Below are positions 1-7,527 of a stretch of DNA of 64,000 bases, piece after piece. This DNA is from Verrucomicrobiales bacterium (GTDB taxonomy: Bacteria > Verrucomicrobiota > Verrucomicrobiia > Limisphaerales > J093): contig JACKPV010000024.1 of NCBI GenBank assembly GCA_024233305.1, positions 124,001-188,000 on the forward strand. The letters are read 5' to 3'. The notes beneath the pieces were generated by a model. The model did no database searches. It had not been told where the DNA came from and saw only the letters and a program-made list of their open reading frames with translations. The stretch's first letter is position 1. Every line of letters begins with the position of its first letter. The position numbers and the translations under genes were made by a program.

Positions 1-775
1 GCAGTTTCCCGGCCACGGCGAGCGCCTCGCCATTGCGGCTGCGCAGGCTGGCCACGACAAGCCCGTTGCCGCGACGGGCCAACGTCATCAACGTCGAGAA
101 ATGCCCGGCCCCGTTGTACAGCAGCTCGTGGACGATCTGATTGGGATTGCCGACGACCACCGGAACGTAGGCGATCTCCGGAGTCAACGGCTGGAGCGAT
201 CGCCGGCTGCATTCGAGACCGAGCGGGTTCTCGACCCGGCGCCGCGTGGCCATCACTTCGAGCAGCGGATGATCGAGCAGCCGCTCCAACTCCCCCCCGA
301 TGACCTCGTGCAGGTTCCAAAAATGATAGGCCTTAACCAACGAGGCATAGTCACTGGCCAGCTCGAAATCCGCGTGCTCGTGGAGGAAAAGATCGGCAAC
401 GTCGTTCAACTGGACCAACCGGTCCAGGGCGTCGCTTTGCAGCCCATTTGCGCAGCAGAGATCGTAACACAGCCGGCCGGCGGACTTGCCGGGATCATGG
501 ATGAGCCGCGCGTGGACCGGTTGCGCGCTGGCCGGATGATGATCGAACACCACCCAGTTCGGGCGGTCCATGCGGGCATCGAAACTGAAGTCGGCCACCC
601 AGGCCGCCGGCTCGTCCAATGGCCGGTTCTGCCAGGCATGGGTGTGCCAGGCCTCGAGCCGGATCTCCTCGGCAAACAGCTTGCGCGCCAGCCGTTGCAG
701 CAGCAGGCCGGATACAAGGCCGTCCAGGTCACTCTCGTGAGTCAGGATGACGTTGGGTTTGGGCAACACGCACAT
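1..775 (-). CDS. DHH-family phosphoesterase (3' end beyond window)
   Basis: The reverse strand is open from an ATG at 775 to the window edge (258 residues seen), so the C-terminus is missing. Motif I of the DHH superfamily is present (THESDLDG, residues 12-19), followed by a metal-binding Asp (VADFSF, Asp62-63 region) and the defining motif VVFDHHP (residues 75-81). Family members are Mn2+/Mg2+-dependent phosphodiesterases or exopolyphosphatases acting on small nucleotides, oligonucleotides or polyphosphate. The exact substrate cannot be told from this part. It diverges from the SDR gene at 859 with 83 bp between them, which would hold both promoters. A 230-codon frame on the opposite strand is a shadow of this gene. 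Confidence 0.85.
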   Translation of the reverse strand, partial: MCVLPKPNVILTHESDLDGLVSGLLLQRLARKLFAEEIRLEAWHTHAWQNRPLDEPAAWVADFSFDARMDRPNWVVFDHHPASAQPVHARLIHDPGKSAGRLCYDLCCANGLQSDALDRLVQLNDVADLFLHEHADFELASDYASLVKAYHFWNLHEVIGGELERLLDHPLLEVMATRRRVENPLGLECSRRSLQPLTPEIAYVPVVVGNPNQIVHELLYNGAGHFSTLMTLARRGNGLVVASLRSRNGEALAVAGKL

Positions 776-858
776 CTTGGGCGGTCACTCTAGCGAAACC
801 CACGACGCCTTCAAACCTTGATTTTGCTTCACCGCACGTCCGGCTTTGGCCAGAGTCC

Positions 859-1671
859 ATGACCATGGATCTGTTCAAGCTCGACGGAGAAGTGGCGGTG
901 TTGATCGGGGCCGGCGGGGTGCTGGGAGGCGCCATTGCGCGCGGGTTCACGGCCGCCGGCGCCAGGGTCGCCATCCTGGATTTCTCACCCGAAGCCGGCG
1001 AAGCCCGCGTCAAGGAACTGCGCGAACTCGGCGGCACGGCGGAGTTCTTCCCCGCCAACGCCGTCAAACGCGACACCCTCGAAGCCGCCGCCGAAGGCGT
1101 GGAACGAACGCTTGGCGCCCCCACCATCCTGCTCAATGCCGCCGGCGGCAACGACCCGAAAACCACCGTCACCGCCGAAAACCGCTTCGAGGACATTCCC
1201 CTCGAAAACTGGCACGCAAACGTTGACCTGAACCTCGTCGGCGGCGCGTTCCTCCCCTGCCAGGTGTTCGGCCCGGGCATGGTCGCGCGCGGCAAGGGCA
1301 GCATCATCAACATCGCCAGCGTCTCGGCCCACCTGCCGTTGTCCCGCGTGGTCGCCTACTCCGCCGCCAAGGCCGCGGTGCTCAACCTCACCCGGTTCCT
1401 CGCCCGCGAATGGGCGCCCAGCGGAGTGCGCGTGAATTCCATCACCCCCGGCTTCTTCCCCGCCGGCCAGAACCGCAAGCTGCTGTTCAACGACGACGGC
1501 TCCCCGACCGAACGCACGCAGTCCATCTGGACCCACACCCCGATGGCCCGCTTCGGCGAGGCCGAAGAACTCGTGGGCGCCGCCCTCTTCCTCGCCAGCC
1601 CGCGCGCAAGCAGTTTCGTCACCGGCGCGGACATCCGCGTCGACGGCGGTTTCCTCGCGCAAACCATCTGA
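859..1671 (+). CDS. SDR-family oxidoreductase, D-mannonate oxidoreductase-like
   Basis: Classical short-chain dehydrogenase of 270 residues. The N-terminal Rossmann glycine motif is GAGGVLGGA (17-25), with an NAAGG strand near 93 and the catalytic Tyr167/Lys171 (YSAAK). Several stretches (NAAGGNDPK near 93-101, TPGFF, LLFNDDGS, TPMARFG, SSFVTG) match the fructuronate/D-mannonate oxidoreductase type of SDR rather than FabG. The likely reaction is NAD(P)-dependent interconversion of D-fructuronate and D-mannonate in uronic acid catabolism, in the cytoplasm. A second in-frame ATG lies two codons in (865). The stop is 5 bp before the LarA-like gene, so the two are probably co-transcribed. The substrate is inferred. 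Confidence 0.85.
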   Translation: MTMDLFKLDGEVAVLIGAGGVLGGAIARGFTAAGARVAILDFSPEAGEARVKELRELGGTAEFFPANAVKRDTLEAAAEGVERTLGAPTILLNAAGGNDPKTTVTAENRFEDIPLENWHANVDLNLVGGAFLPCQVFGPGMVARGKGSIINIASVSAHLPLSRVVAYSAAKAAVLNLTRFLAREWAPSGVRVNSITPGFFPAGQNRKLLFNDDGSPTERTQSIWTHTPMARFGEAEELVGAALFLASPRASSFVTGADIRVDGGFLAQTI

Positions 1672-1676
1672 ACTCC

Positions 1677-2954
1677 ATGCCTGCCAATTCCCTCATCGCC
1701 GATGCCGGAAGCGCGCTGACCGCAACCCAGGCCGCCGCGCTCGTGCAGCGCGCTTGTCCGGCCGCTGACTACCGCGGACGGCGCGTTCTCCTGATCATCC
1801 CCGACAGCACCCGCACCGCGCCGGTCGGCATGATCTTCAAGCCGCTTTACGATGAACTCGGCTTGGTGACGGACGCCCTCGATGTGCTCGTCGCGCTCGG
1901 CACGCATCAACCGATGTCGGAAGCCGCAATTTGCCGGCGGCTCGAAATCACCGAAGAGGAACGCGCCACGATCTATGCCCGCGCCCGCTTCCTGAACCAC
2001 GCTTGGGACAATCCCGCTGAACTCAAGCGCATCGGCACGCTGCCCGCCGCGGAGATCGACGCCCTCACCGAAGGCCGCTTCGCCATGGACGTGCCGGTGG
2101 ACATCAACCGGCGCCTCTTCGATTACGACGAGGTGATCATCATCGGCCCGGTGTTCCCGCACGAAGTCATCGGGTTTTCGGGCGGCAACAAATACCTCTT
2201 CCCCGGCGTGGCAGGTCCCGAGATCCTGAACTTCTTCCACTGGCTCGGCGCGGTGATCTCGACCCCGAAGATCATCGGCCACCAGCACACGGCCGTACGC
2301 AAGGTGGTCGACCGCGCCGCGGCGCTCGTCGAGGTGCCAAAGCGATGCTTCGCGCTCGTGGTCGAAGGCACGGGGCTTGCGGGACTGTTCTTCGGCAGTC
2401 CCGAGGAAGCTTGGCTCGGGGCGAGCACGCTTTCCGACCAGAAGCACATCATCTACAAGGACCGTCCGTTCCAAACCATCCTCGCCTGCGCGCCGCCGAT
2501 GTATGATGAGCTGTGGACCGCCGCCAAGTGCATGTACAAGCTCGAACCCGTCCTGGCCGACGGCGGCGAACTGATCATCTACGCGCCGCACCTCGACGAA
2601 ATCTGCGTCACCCACGGCGACACCATCCGGCAGGTGGGCTACCATTGCCGGGATTACTTCGTGAAACAATGGGATCGCTTCAAACACCATCCCTGGGGCG
2701 TGCTGGCCCACTCGACCCACGTCCACGGACTGGGCACCTTCGAAGGCGGCGTTGAGCAGGCCCGGGCCCGGGTGACCCTCGCGACGCGCATTCCGGAAGC
2801 GCTCTGCCGCGAGGTCAACCTGGGCTACCGCGATCCGGCCTCCATCGATCCCGAGTCCTTCGCCAATCGCGAGGACGAAGGCGTGCTGCTGGTCCGCAAG
2901 GCGGGCGAAATCCTCTACCGTCTGAACAACCCGCCGGCTTGGGCGGTGGTCTGA
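1677..2954 (+). CDS. LarA-like nickel-pincer racemase/epimerase family protein
   Basis: 425 residues, the usual length for the lactate racemase (LarA/DUF2088) family. Residues known from Lactiplantibacillus LarA to hold substrate and the nickel-pincer nucleotide are present: Asp43 and Arg46 (IPDSTRTAP), His77 (ALGTHQP), His162 and Lys172 (HEVIGFSGGNK) and His188. The His162-Lys172-His188 spacing (10 and 16 residues) equals that of LarA His174-Lys184-His200. It is therefore probably an active Ni-pincer 2-hydroxyacid racemase or epimerase. The SDR neighbour suggests a sugar-acid substrate rather than lactate, which is inference. No larB/C/E cofactor genes are in the window. The chosen ATG lies 5 bp after the SDR stop. 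A longer upstream open frame overlaps the SDR gene out of frame. Confidence 0.85.
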   Translation: MPANSLIADAGSALTATQAAALVQRACPAADYRGRRVLLIIPDSTRTAPVGMIFKPLYDELGLVTDALDVLVALGTHQPMSEAAICRRLEITEEERATIYARARFLNHAWDNPAELKRIGTLPAAEIDALTEGRFAMDVPVDINRRLFDYDEVIIIGPVFPHEVIGFSGGNKYLFPGVAGPEILNFFHWLGAVISTPKIIGHQHTAVRKVVDRAAALVEVPKRCFALVVEGTGLAGLFFGSPEEAWLGASTLSDQKHIIYKDRPFQTILACAPPMYDELWTAAKCMYKLEPVLADGGELIIYAPHLDEICVTHGDTIRQVGYHCRDYFVKQWDRFKHHPWGVLAHSTHVHGLGTFEGGVEQARARVTLATRIPEALCREVNLGYRDPASIDPESFANREDEGVLLVRKAGEILYRLNNPPAWAVV

Positions 2955-2994
2955 ACCAAGCCGCTGGCGAATTCGCAGGAAGGTCATCCAGCCC

Positions 2995-3630
2995 ATGCGC
3001 GTGCGCGTCAAAGTCTGCGGCATCACCCGCCTGGAGAACGCCGAAGCGGCCGCGGCAGCGGGCGTCGACGCCATCGGATTCATGTTCTTCGCCGGCAGCC
3101 CCCGCTGCATTGACCTGACAAAGGCCGCCGACATCGCGCGAAGCCTGCCGCCCTTCGTGGCGCGGGTCGGCGTCTTCGTGAACCCCAGCGAATCCGAAGT
3201 GCGCGAGGCCGTGCAAACCTGCGGCCTGACGGCAGTTCAGTTCCATGGCGAAGAAACTCCCGAATTCTGCGCCCGCTTTCTCCCGCTGCCGGTGATCAAG
3301 GCCTTCCGCATCAAGGACGCCGAGTCACTGGCCGCGCTCCCCGCCTACGACATGGCCCATGCCTGGCTCCTGGACGCCTACGTCCCCGGCCAACGCGGCG
3401 GCACCGGCGCCCGCTTCAACTGGAACCTCGCCATCGAAGCGCGAAAGCTGGGCCGCCCCATAATCCTCGCCGGCGGCCTCACCCCGGACAACGCCGCCCA
3501 AGCCATCCACGAGGTCCACCCGGAAGCCCTCGACGTATCCAGCGGCGTCGAGTCCGCCCCCGGCATCAAAGACCCCGCCCTGATCCACCGCTTCATGGCC
3601 GGGGTGCGGGCGATGAGGAAGGTCATATGA
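2995..3630 (+). CDS. trpF: Phosphoribosylanthranilate isomerase
   Basis: 211 residues forming a (beta/alpha)8 barrel typical of TrpF. The N-terminal KVCGIT signature (residues 6-11) carries the catalytic Cys8, and the C-terminal phosphate-binding segment (LAGGLTPDN ... DVSSGVES) is complete. It converts N-(5-phosphoribosyl)anthranilate to CdRP in tryptophan synthesis. It starts 40 bp after the LarA-like gene, so it may share that transcript. No other trp genes are nearby, meaning the pathway is dispersed. Its last codons run into a copy of the ATATGACAATATCAAG repeat noted downstream. Confidence 0.93.
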   Translation: MRVRVKVCGITRLENAEAAAAAGVDAIGFMFFAGSPRCIDLTKAADIARSLPPFVARVGVFVNPSESEVREAVQTCGLTAVQFHGEETPEFCARFLPLPVIKAFRIKDAESLAALPAYDMAHAWLLDAYVPGQRGGTGARFNWNLAIEARKLGRPIILAGGLTPDNAAQAIHEVHPEALDVSSGVESAPGIKDPALIHRFMAGVRAMRKVI

Positions 3631-3645
3631 CAATATCAAGAACCG
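3624..3645 (+). repeat. Copy 1 of ATATGACAATATCAAG repeat
   Basis: About 21 bases overlapping the trpF stop codon recur at 4890-4910, where they lead into a 24-bp tandem pair. The word is AT-rich in a GC-rich neighbourhood. The two occurrences bracket the VapBC-like pair and the first PIN relic. Confidence 0.6.
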
Positions 3646-3767
3646 CTTTATGCCCCCTGTACGTGAAGGTGGAGGAGGACTGAGCGTGTTCCTGCACGTG
3701 GTTGGCTCCGGCTTCGAACCTCGCGAGTCTGGTTGACCACAAAAGCTCAGCGGGGCAGATTCGCGGC

Positions 3768-3968
3768 ATGAGCACACTGGCAGATATTGAGAGGGCCGCC
3801 GAGGCGCTGCCCCCGGAAGACAAACAGGAACTGATGCTGTTCCTGGCTGCTCGGCTTCGGACCGAAGGCGCCCGGTTGCCGGAGCCCCGCCGGTTCAGCC
3901 GGGAAGAAATCGAGTCCTGGATCACCGAAGACGAAACTGATCTGGTGCGCTTCCGGCAGGGTGCATGA
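3768..3968 (+). CDS. VapB-like antitoxin (small, DUF2281-like)
   Basis: 66 residues. The N-terminus (LADIERAAEALPPEDKQELM) forms a helix typical of short antitoxins that pair with PIN toxins, followed by an acidic C-terminus expected to wrap the toxin. The stop overlaps the start of the PIN gene in an ATGA junction, so the two are translationally coupled. It would neutralise the toxin and probably repress its own promoter, which must lie in the ~135 bp after trpF. The exact Pfam family is a guess. Confidence 0.7.
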   Translation: MSTLADIERAAEALPPEDKQELMLFLAARLRTEGARLPEPRRFSREEIESWITEDETDLVRFRQGA

Positions 3969-4390
3969 GGCTCTTTCTCGACACGAGTGTGCTCCTGGCC
4001 GCCAGCGGCTCTACGAAGGGGGCATCCCGTGAGGTCTTTCGGTTGGCAACGGCCAATTCATGGGTATTGGTGGTGACGCCATACGTGCTGGAAGAGGTGG
4101 TGAGAAACCTGCCTCGGCTGCCTCTGTCGGCCAGCATGGACTGGCCACGCCTACGCCAGGACTTGCAGGTGCGGGATGATGTGCTCACCTTGAACCACGC
4201 GGCGGTTTTTCCGGTGGCAAAGGATCGCCCTGTGCTCTTCAGCGCCCTGGCATGGGCTGACGTCTTGCTCACACTGGATCGAGCGGACTTTGCCGCGCTG
4301 CTCGGGAGCCACTTCTATGGTCTGCCAATCCGCCGTCCCGGCGCGTTCCTGGAAGCAGAGCGTGCAGGTGGGAGACTGAAGGCAGCCTGA
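3965..4390 (+). CDS. PIN-domain toxin (VapC-like)
   Basis: 141 residues with the PIN fold order: first acidic residue in LFLDTSVLL (Asp6), a second in LEEVVRN (Glu41-42 region), and the pair in AWADVLLTLDRADF (Asp100, Asp105 region). PIN toxins are Mg2+-dependent RNases that commonly cut tRNA or rRNA. The four-acid active site looks complete, so this pair may be functional. It is coupled to the upstream antitoxin (4-bp overlap). It opens an accessory patch that also holds two PIN relics. Confidence 0.8.
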   Translation: MRLFLDTSVLLAASGSTKGASREVFRLATANSWVLVVTPYVLEEVVRNLPRLPLSASMDWPRLRQDLQVRDDVLTLNHAAVFPVAKDRPVLFSALAWADVLLTLDRADFAALLGSHFYGLPIRRPGAFLEAERAGGRLKAA

Positions 4391-4503
4391 TCCAGTGGGT
4401 GCCCCCGTTACTTCCACTCACGTGCCGGAAAGGCGATGAGCTGTGTGCAGAGCGGTTTCGGCGACCTGGCCCGAAACAAGCAGCGCCTGAGAGGTTTCGG
4501 ACG

Positions 4504-4860
4504 ATGACCGTTTGGCTGCTCGATACGGGGCCCCTGGTCGCTTTCTACGACCGCAGCGACGCCGACCACGCTTGGGCCAGGGAACGGTGGGGACGAGCCC
4601 CGGTGCCGCTGCTGACGTGTGAAGCGGTTTTGGCCGAAGCCGCGTACCTGCTGCGGGAACACGACGGACTGCCCGGAAGCAAGCTCCTTGCCTTGTTTGA
4701 ACGCCAGGCAATCACTGCGCCGTTTCGTCTGGAAGACCATGCCGGTCCCGTGGCCCGCCTGATGGAAAAAAACCACGATCAGGACATGCAACTGGGGGAT
4801 GCCTACGTTGTCCGCATGTCGGAACTGCACCGCGACTGCCGGGTGCGCGAGCGGGGACCA
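4504..4860 (+). pseudogene. PIN-domain toxin relic, copy 1 (C-terminus lost)
   Basis: From ATG 4504 the frame encodes a recognisable PIN domain: VWLLDTGPLVAFYDRSDADH (Asp7), then CEAVLAEAAYLL and GDAYVVRMSELHRDC with the third acidic residue. After about residue 118 the expected final beta-strand with the last Asp (normally T-x-D-x-DF) is missing. The frame instead runs through arginine-rich sequence and the tandem repeat to a stop at 5019. A 23-codon frame ending in an ATGA junction just upstream (4436-4507) could be the tail of a lost antitoxin. A close paralogous relic lies at 9059-9342 on the other strand. Confidence 0.65.
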
Positions 4861-4889
4861 CCGCGGAGATCCGCGACGCGAAATCTCGG

Positions 4890-4945
4890 ATATGACAATA
4901 TCAAGAACCGACCCCTTTACAATATCAAGAACCGACCCCTTTACA
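4890..4945 (+). repeat. Tandem 24-bp direct repeat (AATATCAAGAACCGACCCC...)
   Basis: Two back-to-back 24-bp units (about 4898-4921 and 4922-4945) begin with AATATCAAGAACCGACCCC and end in TTTAC. The first is preceded by the same ATATGAC found at 3626, where a single degenerate unit occurs after trpF. There is no coding signal. Confidence 0.8.
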
Positions 4946-5459
4946 ACAGTTCGCGGGTGAAACCCGGGTCACCGGTCAGGATGTCGCCCCTGCCGCCGGG
5001 GGGCTCCGGACCAACGTGATGGCCGGTTCTCATAAACCCACCGACTTGATTGTTGGCAACCAGCATTCGGGCCTGCGGCGTCAAATCGCTGCGAATGCGG
5101 AAGAACGCCGGACTTGACTCGGGGTCGGCGATGGTGGCTCGAAACGTACCGTCACCGGTTCGCCGTCGGGATAGCACAGGCAATTCGGACCAGGACTCCT
5201 CTGCTGATCCCACCGCGCCCGATTGCTCGACACCGATCTCCACCTAGTCCGTCGATGAAGCACCACTCACGTCGATTGCGATCACCCCACCGTCTCCCTG
5301 GCTGAGGCTTTGGATCCTTGGAGTCGGCTGGGCGGCAGTGGATGCCGCCAATACAACCAGGGCGAAGAGGAAGAATGGAATACCGCAGGCTCTCGGGGCT
5401 GACAACGTCCGATGCTGACCGAGCATGGTACGGAGCGGTGCTATGTGTCGTGAGTTCAT
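4941..5459 (-). pseudogene. Secreted protein gene interrupted by an in-frame amber codon
   Basis: From ATG 5459 the frame has a leader with a hydrophobic core (GIPFFLFALVVLAASTAAQ) and an AxA-type cleavage site near residue 43. It then reads IAIDVSGASSTD and stops at a TAG (5244-5246). The same frame continues without a gap (VEIGVEQSG ... SSPAFFRIRSD) to 4941. The flanking residues (SSTD-stop-VEI) resemble the 'SSTDW' autotransport/beta-strand tail common in secreted Verrucomicrobiota proteins, so a Trp TGG to TAG change is plausible. The whole frame would give about 172 residues. The function is unknown. Confidence 0.45.
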
Positions 5460-5908
5460 GCGTCCATATTCCTGTGATGCGATTCCTTGATGAGGTCCAG
5501 GCTCTGCGGACCGCCTGGTTCGGCTGTTTTCTCAATCTACCGGTGATGTAAGACATGGATTGGCTGGCTTATGGAGCCCAGACCTGTCTCATCAGATACA
5601 CAGGGTCCAGGTTCCGATCACCAACAAGAGAGTGCGCCGAATCGGCGACACTTGGGCCAGCAAAGCCGAAGTGTCTCGACTTGCGTGCGTCCCACCGACT
5701 CTCTGTTGCTTTCCACGAAAGTCCAGTTGGGCATACCCGTTGAGGCGCAACTTGGGTACAAGCCGTGAGAGCCGTCGCTCGCGCAACGGCTCCAAGAGGC
5801 GACGGTGGCGACGCGCCTTCCCGAGTTGAAGCGCAGCAGAGAACCCGAGAGCCATCGCGGTCGATGGCGAGTAACACACGCCTGCCACCTCGTTCCGATG
5901 GACTCTAT
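5460..5908. other. Lower-GC non-coding stretch
   Basis: About 450 bases without a convincing gene. Frames on both strands are short, basic and biased like shadows. One stretch near 5725-5765 reads on the minus strand as PKLRLNGYAQLDF, a phrase I associate with non-coding interspersed sequence in Planctomycetes/Verrucomicrobia. I cannot support a function. Confidence 0.4.
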
Positions 5909-6244
5909 TCAGTACGTTGCTGTGTCCCACCCGTTGTTCTGAGTTATAACGACGACTCCTTTGGCACTCACTACCACGAATACGTTGGAACCTGGCGCAT
6001 GAACTCCGTTTCTCAGTCTGCCCTCCTCTTGCTTGCCATTCACAACAAGGGAGTATTGGAAGTAATCGTGATGGTCGCTTCGGACATTGATGCCGGTGGG
6101 TTGTGAGAGCACCCCATTGGGCAGATTGTCAAGGTCGATCTGGGTCTCGAGATCGGGATTCGATCCACTTAAGTGAGCGACCCATCCTGTCAGGTCTTGC
6201 CCAGTGTTATTCAATACGTGCATTTTGGCGTTGAAGGATGACAT
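5909..6244 (-). CDS. Hypothetical beta-rich small protein
   Basis: 111 residues from ATG 6244 with well-balanced composition (few Arg/Pro runs), unlike the shadow frames around it. It is rich in alternating hydrophobic/polar segments such as KMHVLNNTGQDLTGW and NVFVVVSAKGVVVITQNNGW, suggesting a small beta-sandwich. No signal peptide, transmembrane segment or clear Shine-Dalgarno sequence is seen. Lower GC than the core genes suggests foreign origin. I do not recognise the family. An IS630 begins 215 bp away. Confidence 0.5.
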   Translation of the reverse strand: MSSFNAKMHVLNNTGQDLTGWVAHLSGSNPDLETQIDLDNLPNGVLSQPTGINVRSDHHDYFQYSLVVNGKQEEGRLRNGVHAPGSNVFVVVSAKGVVVITQNNGWDTATY

Positions 6245-6458
6245 GGGTAGTTATTCGTTGTTTGTTTCTTTGGTCATGGAGCAACCGGCCCGGCTCTTCG
6301 GCTTGAAGCGGCGCTGTCCCGGTCTCCAGGGTAGTAATGCGCCGAATCCTGTGAGTTCGGGCCAGGAAAATCGCCTCTATGACGTTTTGTGTGGGTCCAG
6401 GGGGATGGGAGAGGGCAGGTCAAAGGTCAACTCGGAGGCGATTGCTGACACGTCTTTA
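6245..6458. other. Intergenic segment before IS630
   Basis: 214 bases with no convincing frame, ending at a TA dinucleotide (6457-6458) next to the inferred left end of the IS630. It may contain the upstream region of the minus-strand hypothetical gene. Confidence 0.4.
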
Positions 6459-7517
6459 GGATAGCCTACAGTACTAAAGGTGCTATGGTTGGGGCATGGC
6501 GAAGCAGGACGGACGGAAGCTTGACCACCAATCACTGGAGACGCTGCGGATCATCGCGGTACGACGAGTGCTGGAGGATGGGGAGAAACCCAGTGAAGTC
6601 ATACGTTCCCTGGGGCTTTGTCGCACCTCGATATATCCCTGGTTGCGAGCGGCCAGAAAGAAGGGCATGGAAGCGCTGCGAATGCGCAAGGCTACCGGCC
6701 CCAAGCCCAAGCTCACCCCCAGACAATGCCAGCAAGTGCGCCGTTGGATCATCGGCAAGGACCCCCGGCAATATGGGTTTAGTTTTGGATTGTGGACGCG
6801 GCAGATTGTGGCGCAGCTCATCGAGCAGAAGTTCGGCATCGGTCTCCAACTCACCGCGGTGGGACGATTGCTGGCCCGGCTGGAGATCACCCCGCAGAAG
6901 CCGTTGCGCCGCGCCTATGAGCGGGACCCCGTCGCCGTGGCAAAATGGGTTGAAGAGGACTATCCGCGCCTGCGCCAAAGAGCCTGTAAACACGGGGCAA
7001 CGATCTTCTTCCTGGACGAGGCTGGCTTCAGTTCCGAACCCAATCTGGGCCGAACCTACGGACTGAAGGGGCAGACCCCGGTAGTCCGTACCACTGGTCA
7101 GCGCCAGAAGGTAAACGCCATCAGTGCGGTGAGCGCGCGGGGCGGGTTCTGGAGCCAGGTCTATACCGGCATGTTCAATGCCGGGCGGTTCGTGACCTTC
7201 CTCAAGGATTTCCGACGCGGTGGTCGGGGCAAAGTGTTCCTCGTCGTCGATGGCCACCCGAGCCACCGGGCGAAAGCCGTCGCGGCCTATGTGGCGAGCT
7301 GTCGCGGCGACTTGGAACTGCACTTTCTGCCGCCGTACGCCCCAGACCTCAATCCGGACGAGTTTGTCTGGCAGTACGCCAAGACCAACGGAGTGGCCAA
7401 ACGCCCACTGGCACAGAATGAATCGCTCAAGGAGAGGGTGCTGAGGGACCTCTCTGCCATCAAGGCAAACTCCAAGCTCGTGCGCTCTTTCTTTTGTGCT
7501 CCGAGTGTAGTCTATGC
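6459..7517 (+). mobile_element. IS630-family insertion sequence
   Basis: The element spans about 1.06 kb. Imperfect terminal inverted repeats are seen: GGATAGCCTACAG at the left and GCATAGACTACAC at the right (10 of 13 match, read inwards). Each is flanked by a TA dinucleotide (6457-6458 and 7518-7519), the target duplicated by IS630/Tc1-mariner elements. It holds one intact transposase. Its right end coincides with the 3' end of an ISL3 transposase on the opposite strand, so it probably inserted there. Confidence 0.75.
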
Positions 7518-7527
7518 TAAGGACTAG
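6496..7527 (+). CDS. IS630-family transposase
   Basis: 343 residues with an N-terminal helix-turn-helix (SEVIRSLGLCRTSIYPWLRA, about 33-52), a second winged helix region and a C-terminal DDE domain. The catalytic acids are in FFLDEAGFS (first Asp), FLVVDGHPSH (second Asp) and PPYAPDLNPDEFVW (third, Glu). All IS630 hallmarks are present and no frameshift is seen, so the enzyme may be active. It would cut and paste the element at TA sites. The last codons run about 10 bp past the proposed inverted repeat. Confidence 0.9.
   Translation: MAKQDGRKLDHQSLETLRIIAVRRVLEDGEKPSEVIRSLGLCRTSIYPWLRAARKKGMEALRMRKATGPKPKLTPRQCQQVRRWIIGKDPRQYGFSFGLWTRQIVAQLIEQKFGIGLQLTAVGRLLARLEITPQKPLRRAYERDPVAVAKWVEEDYPRLRQRACKHGATIFFLDEAGFSSEPNLGRTYGLKGQTPVVRTTGQRQKVNAISAVSARGGFWSQVYTGMFNAGRFVTFLKDFRRGGRGKVFLVVDGHPSHRAKAVAAYVASCRGDLELHFLPPYAPDLNPDEFVWQYAKTNGVAKRPLAQNESLKERVLRDLSAIKANSKLVRSFFCAPSVVYAKD

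Noticed and set aside
101..793. 230-codon open frame on the plus strand at the left edge
   Set aside because: It is antisense to the DHH phosphoesterase, whose motifs (THESDLDG, VVFDHHP) are clear; no domain is visible in the plus-strand frame.
5592..5930. 112-codon minus-strand frame containing PKLRLNGYAQLDF
   Set aside because: Composition is that of non-coding DNA, no start signal, and overlapping frames are equally open; treated as interspersed non-coding sequence.
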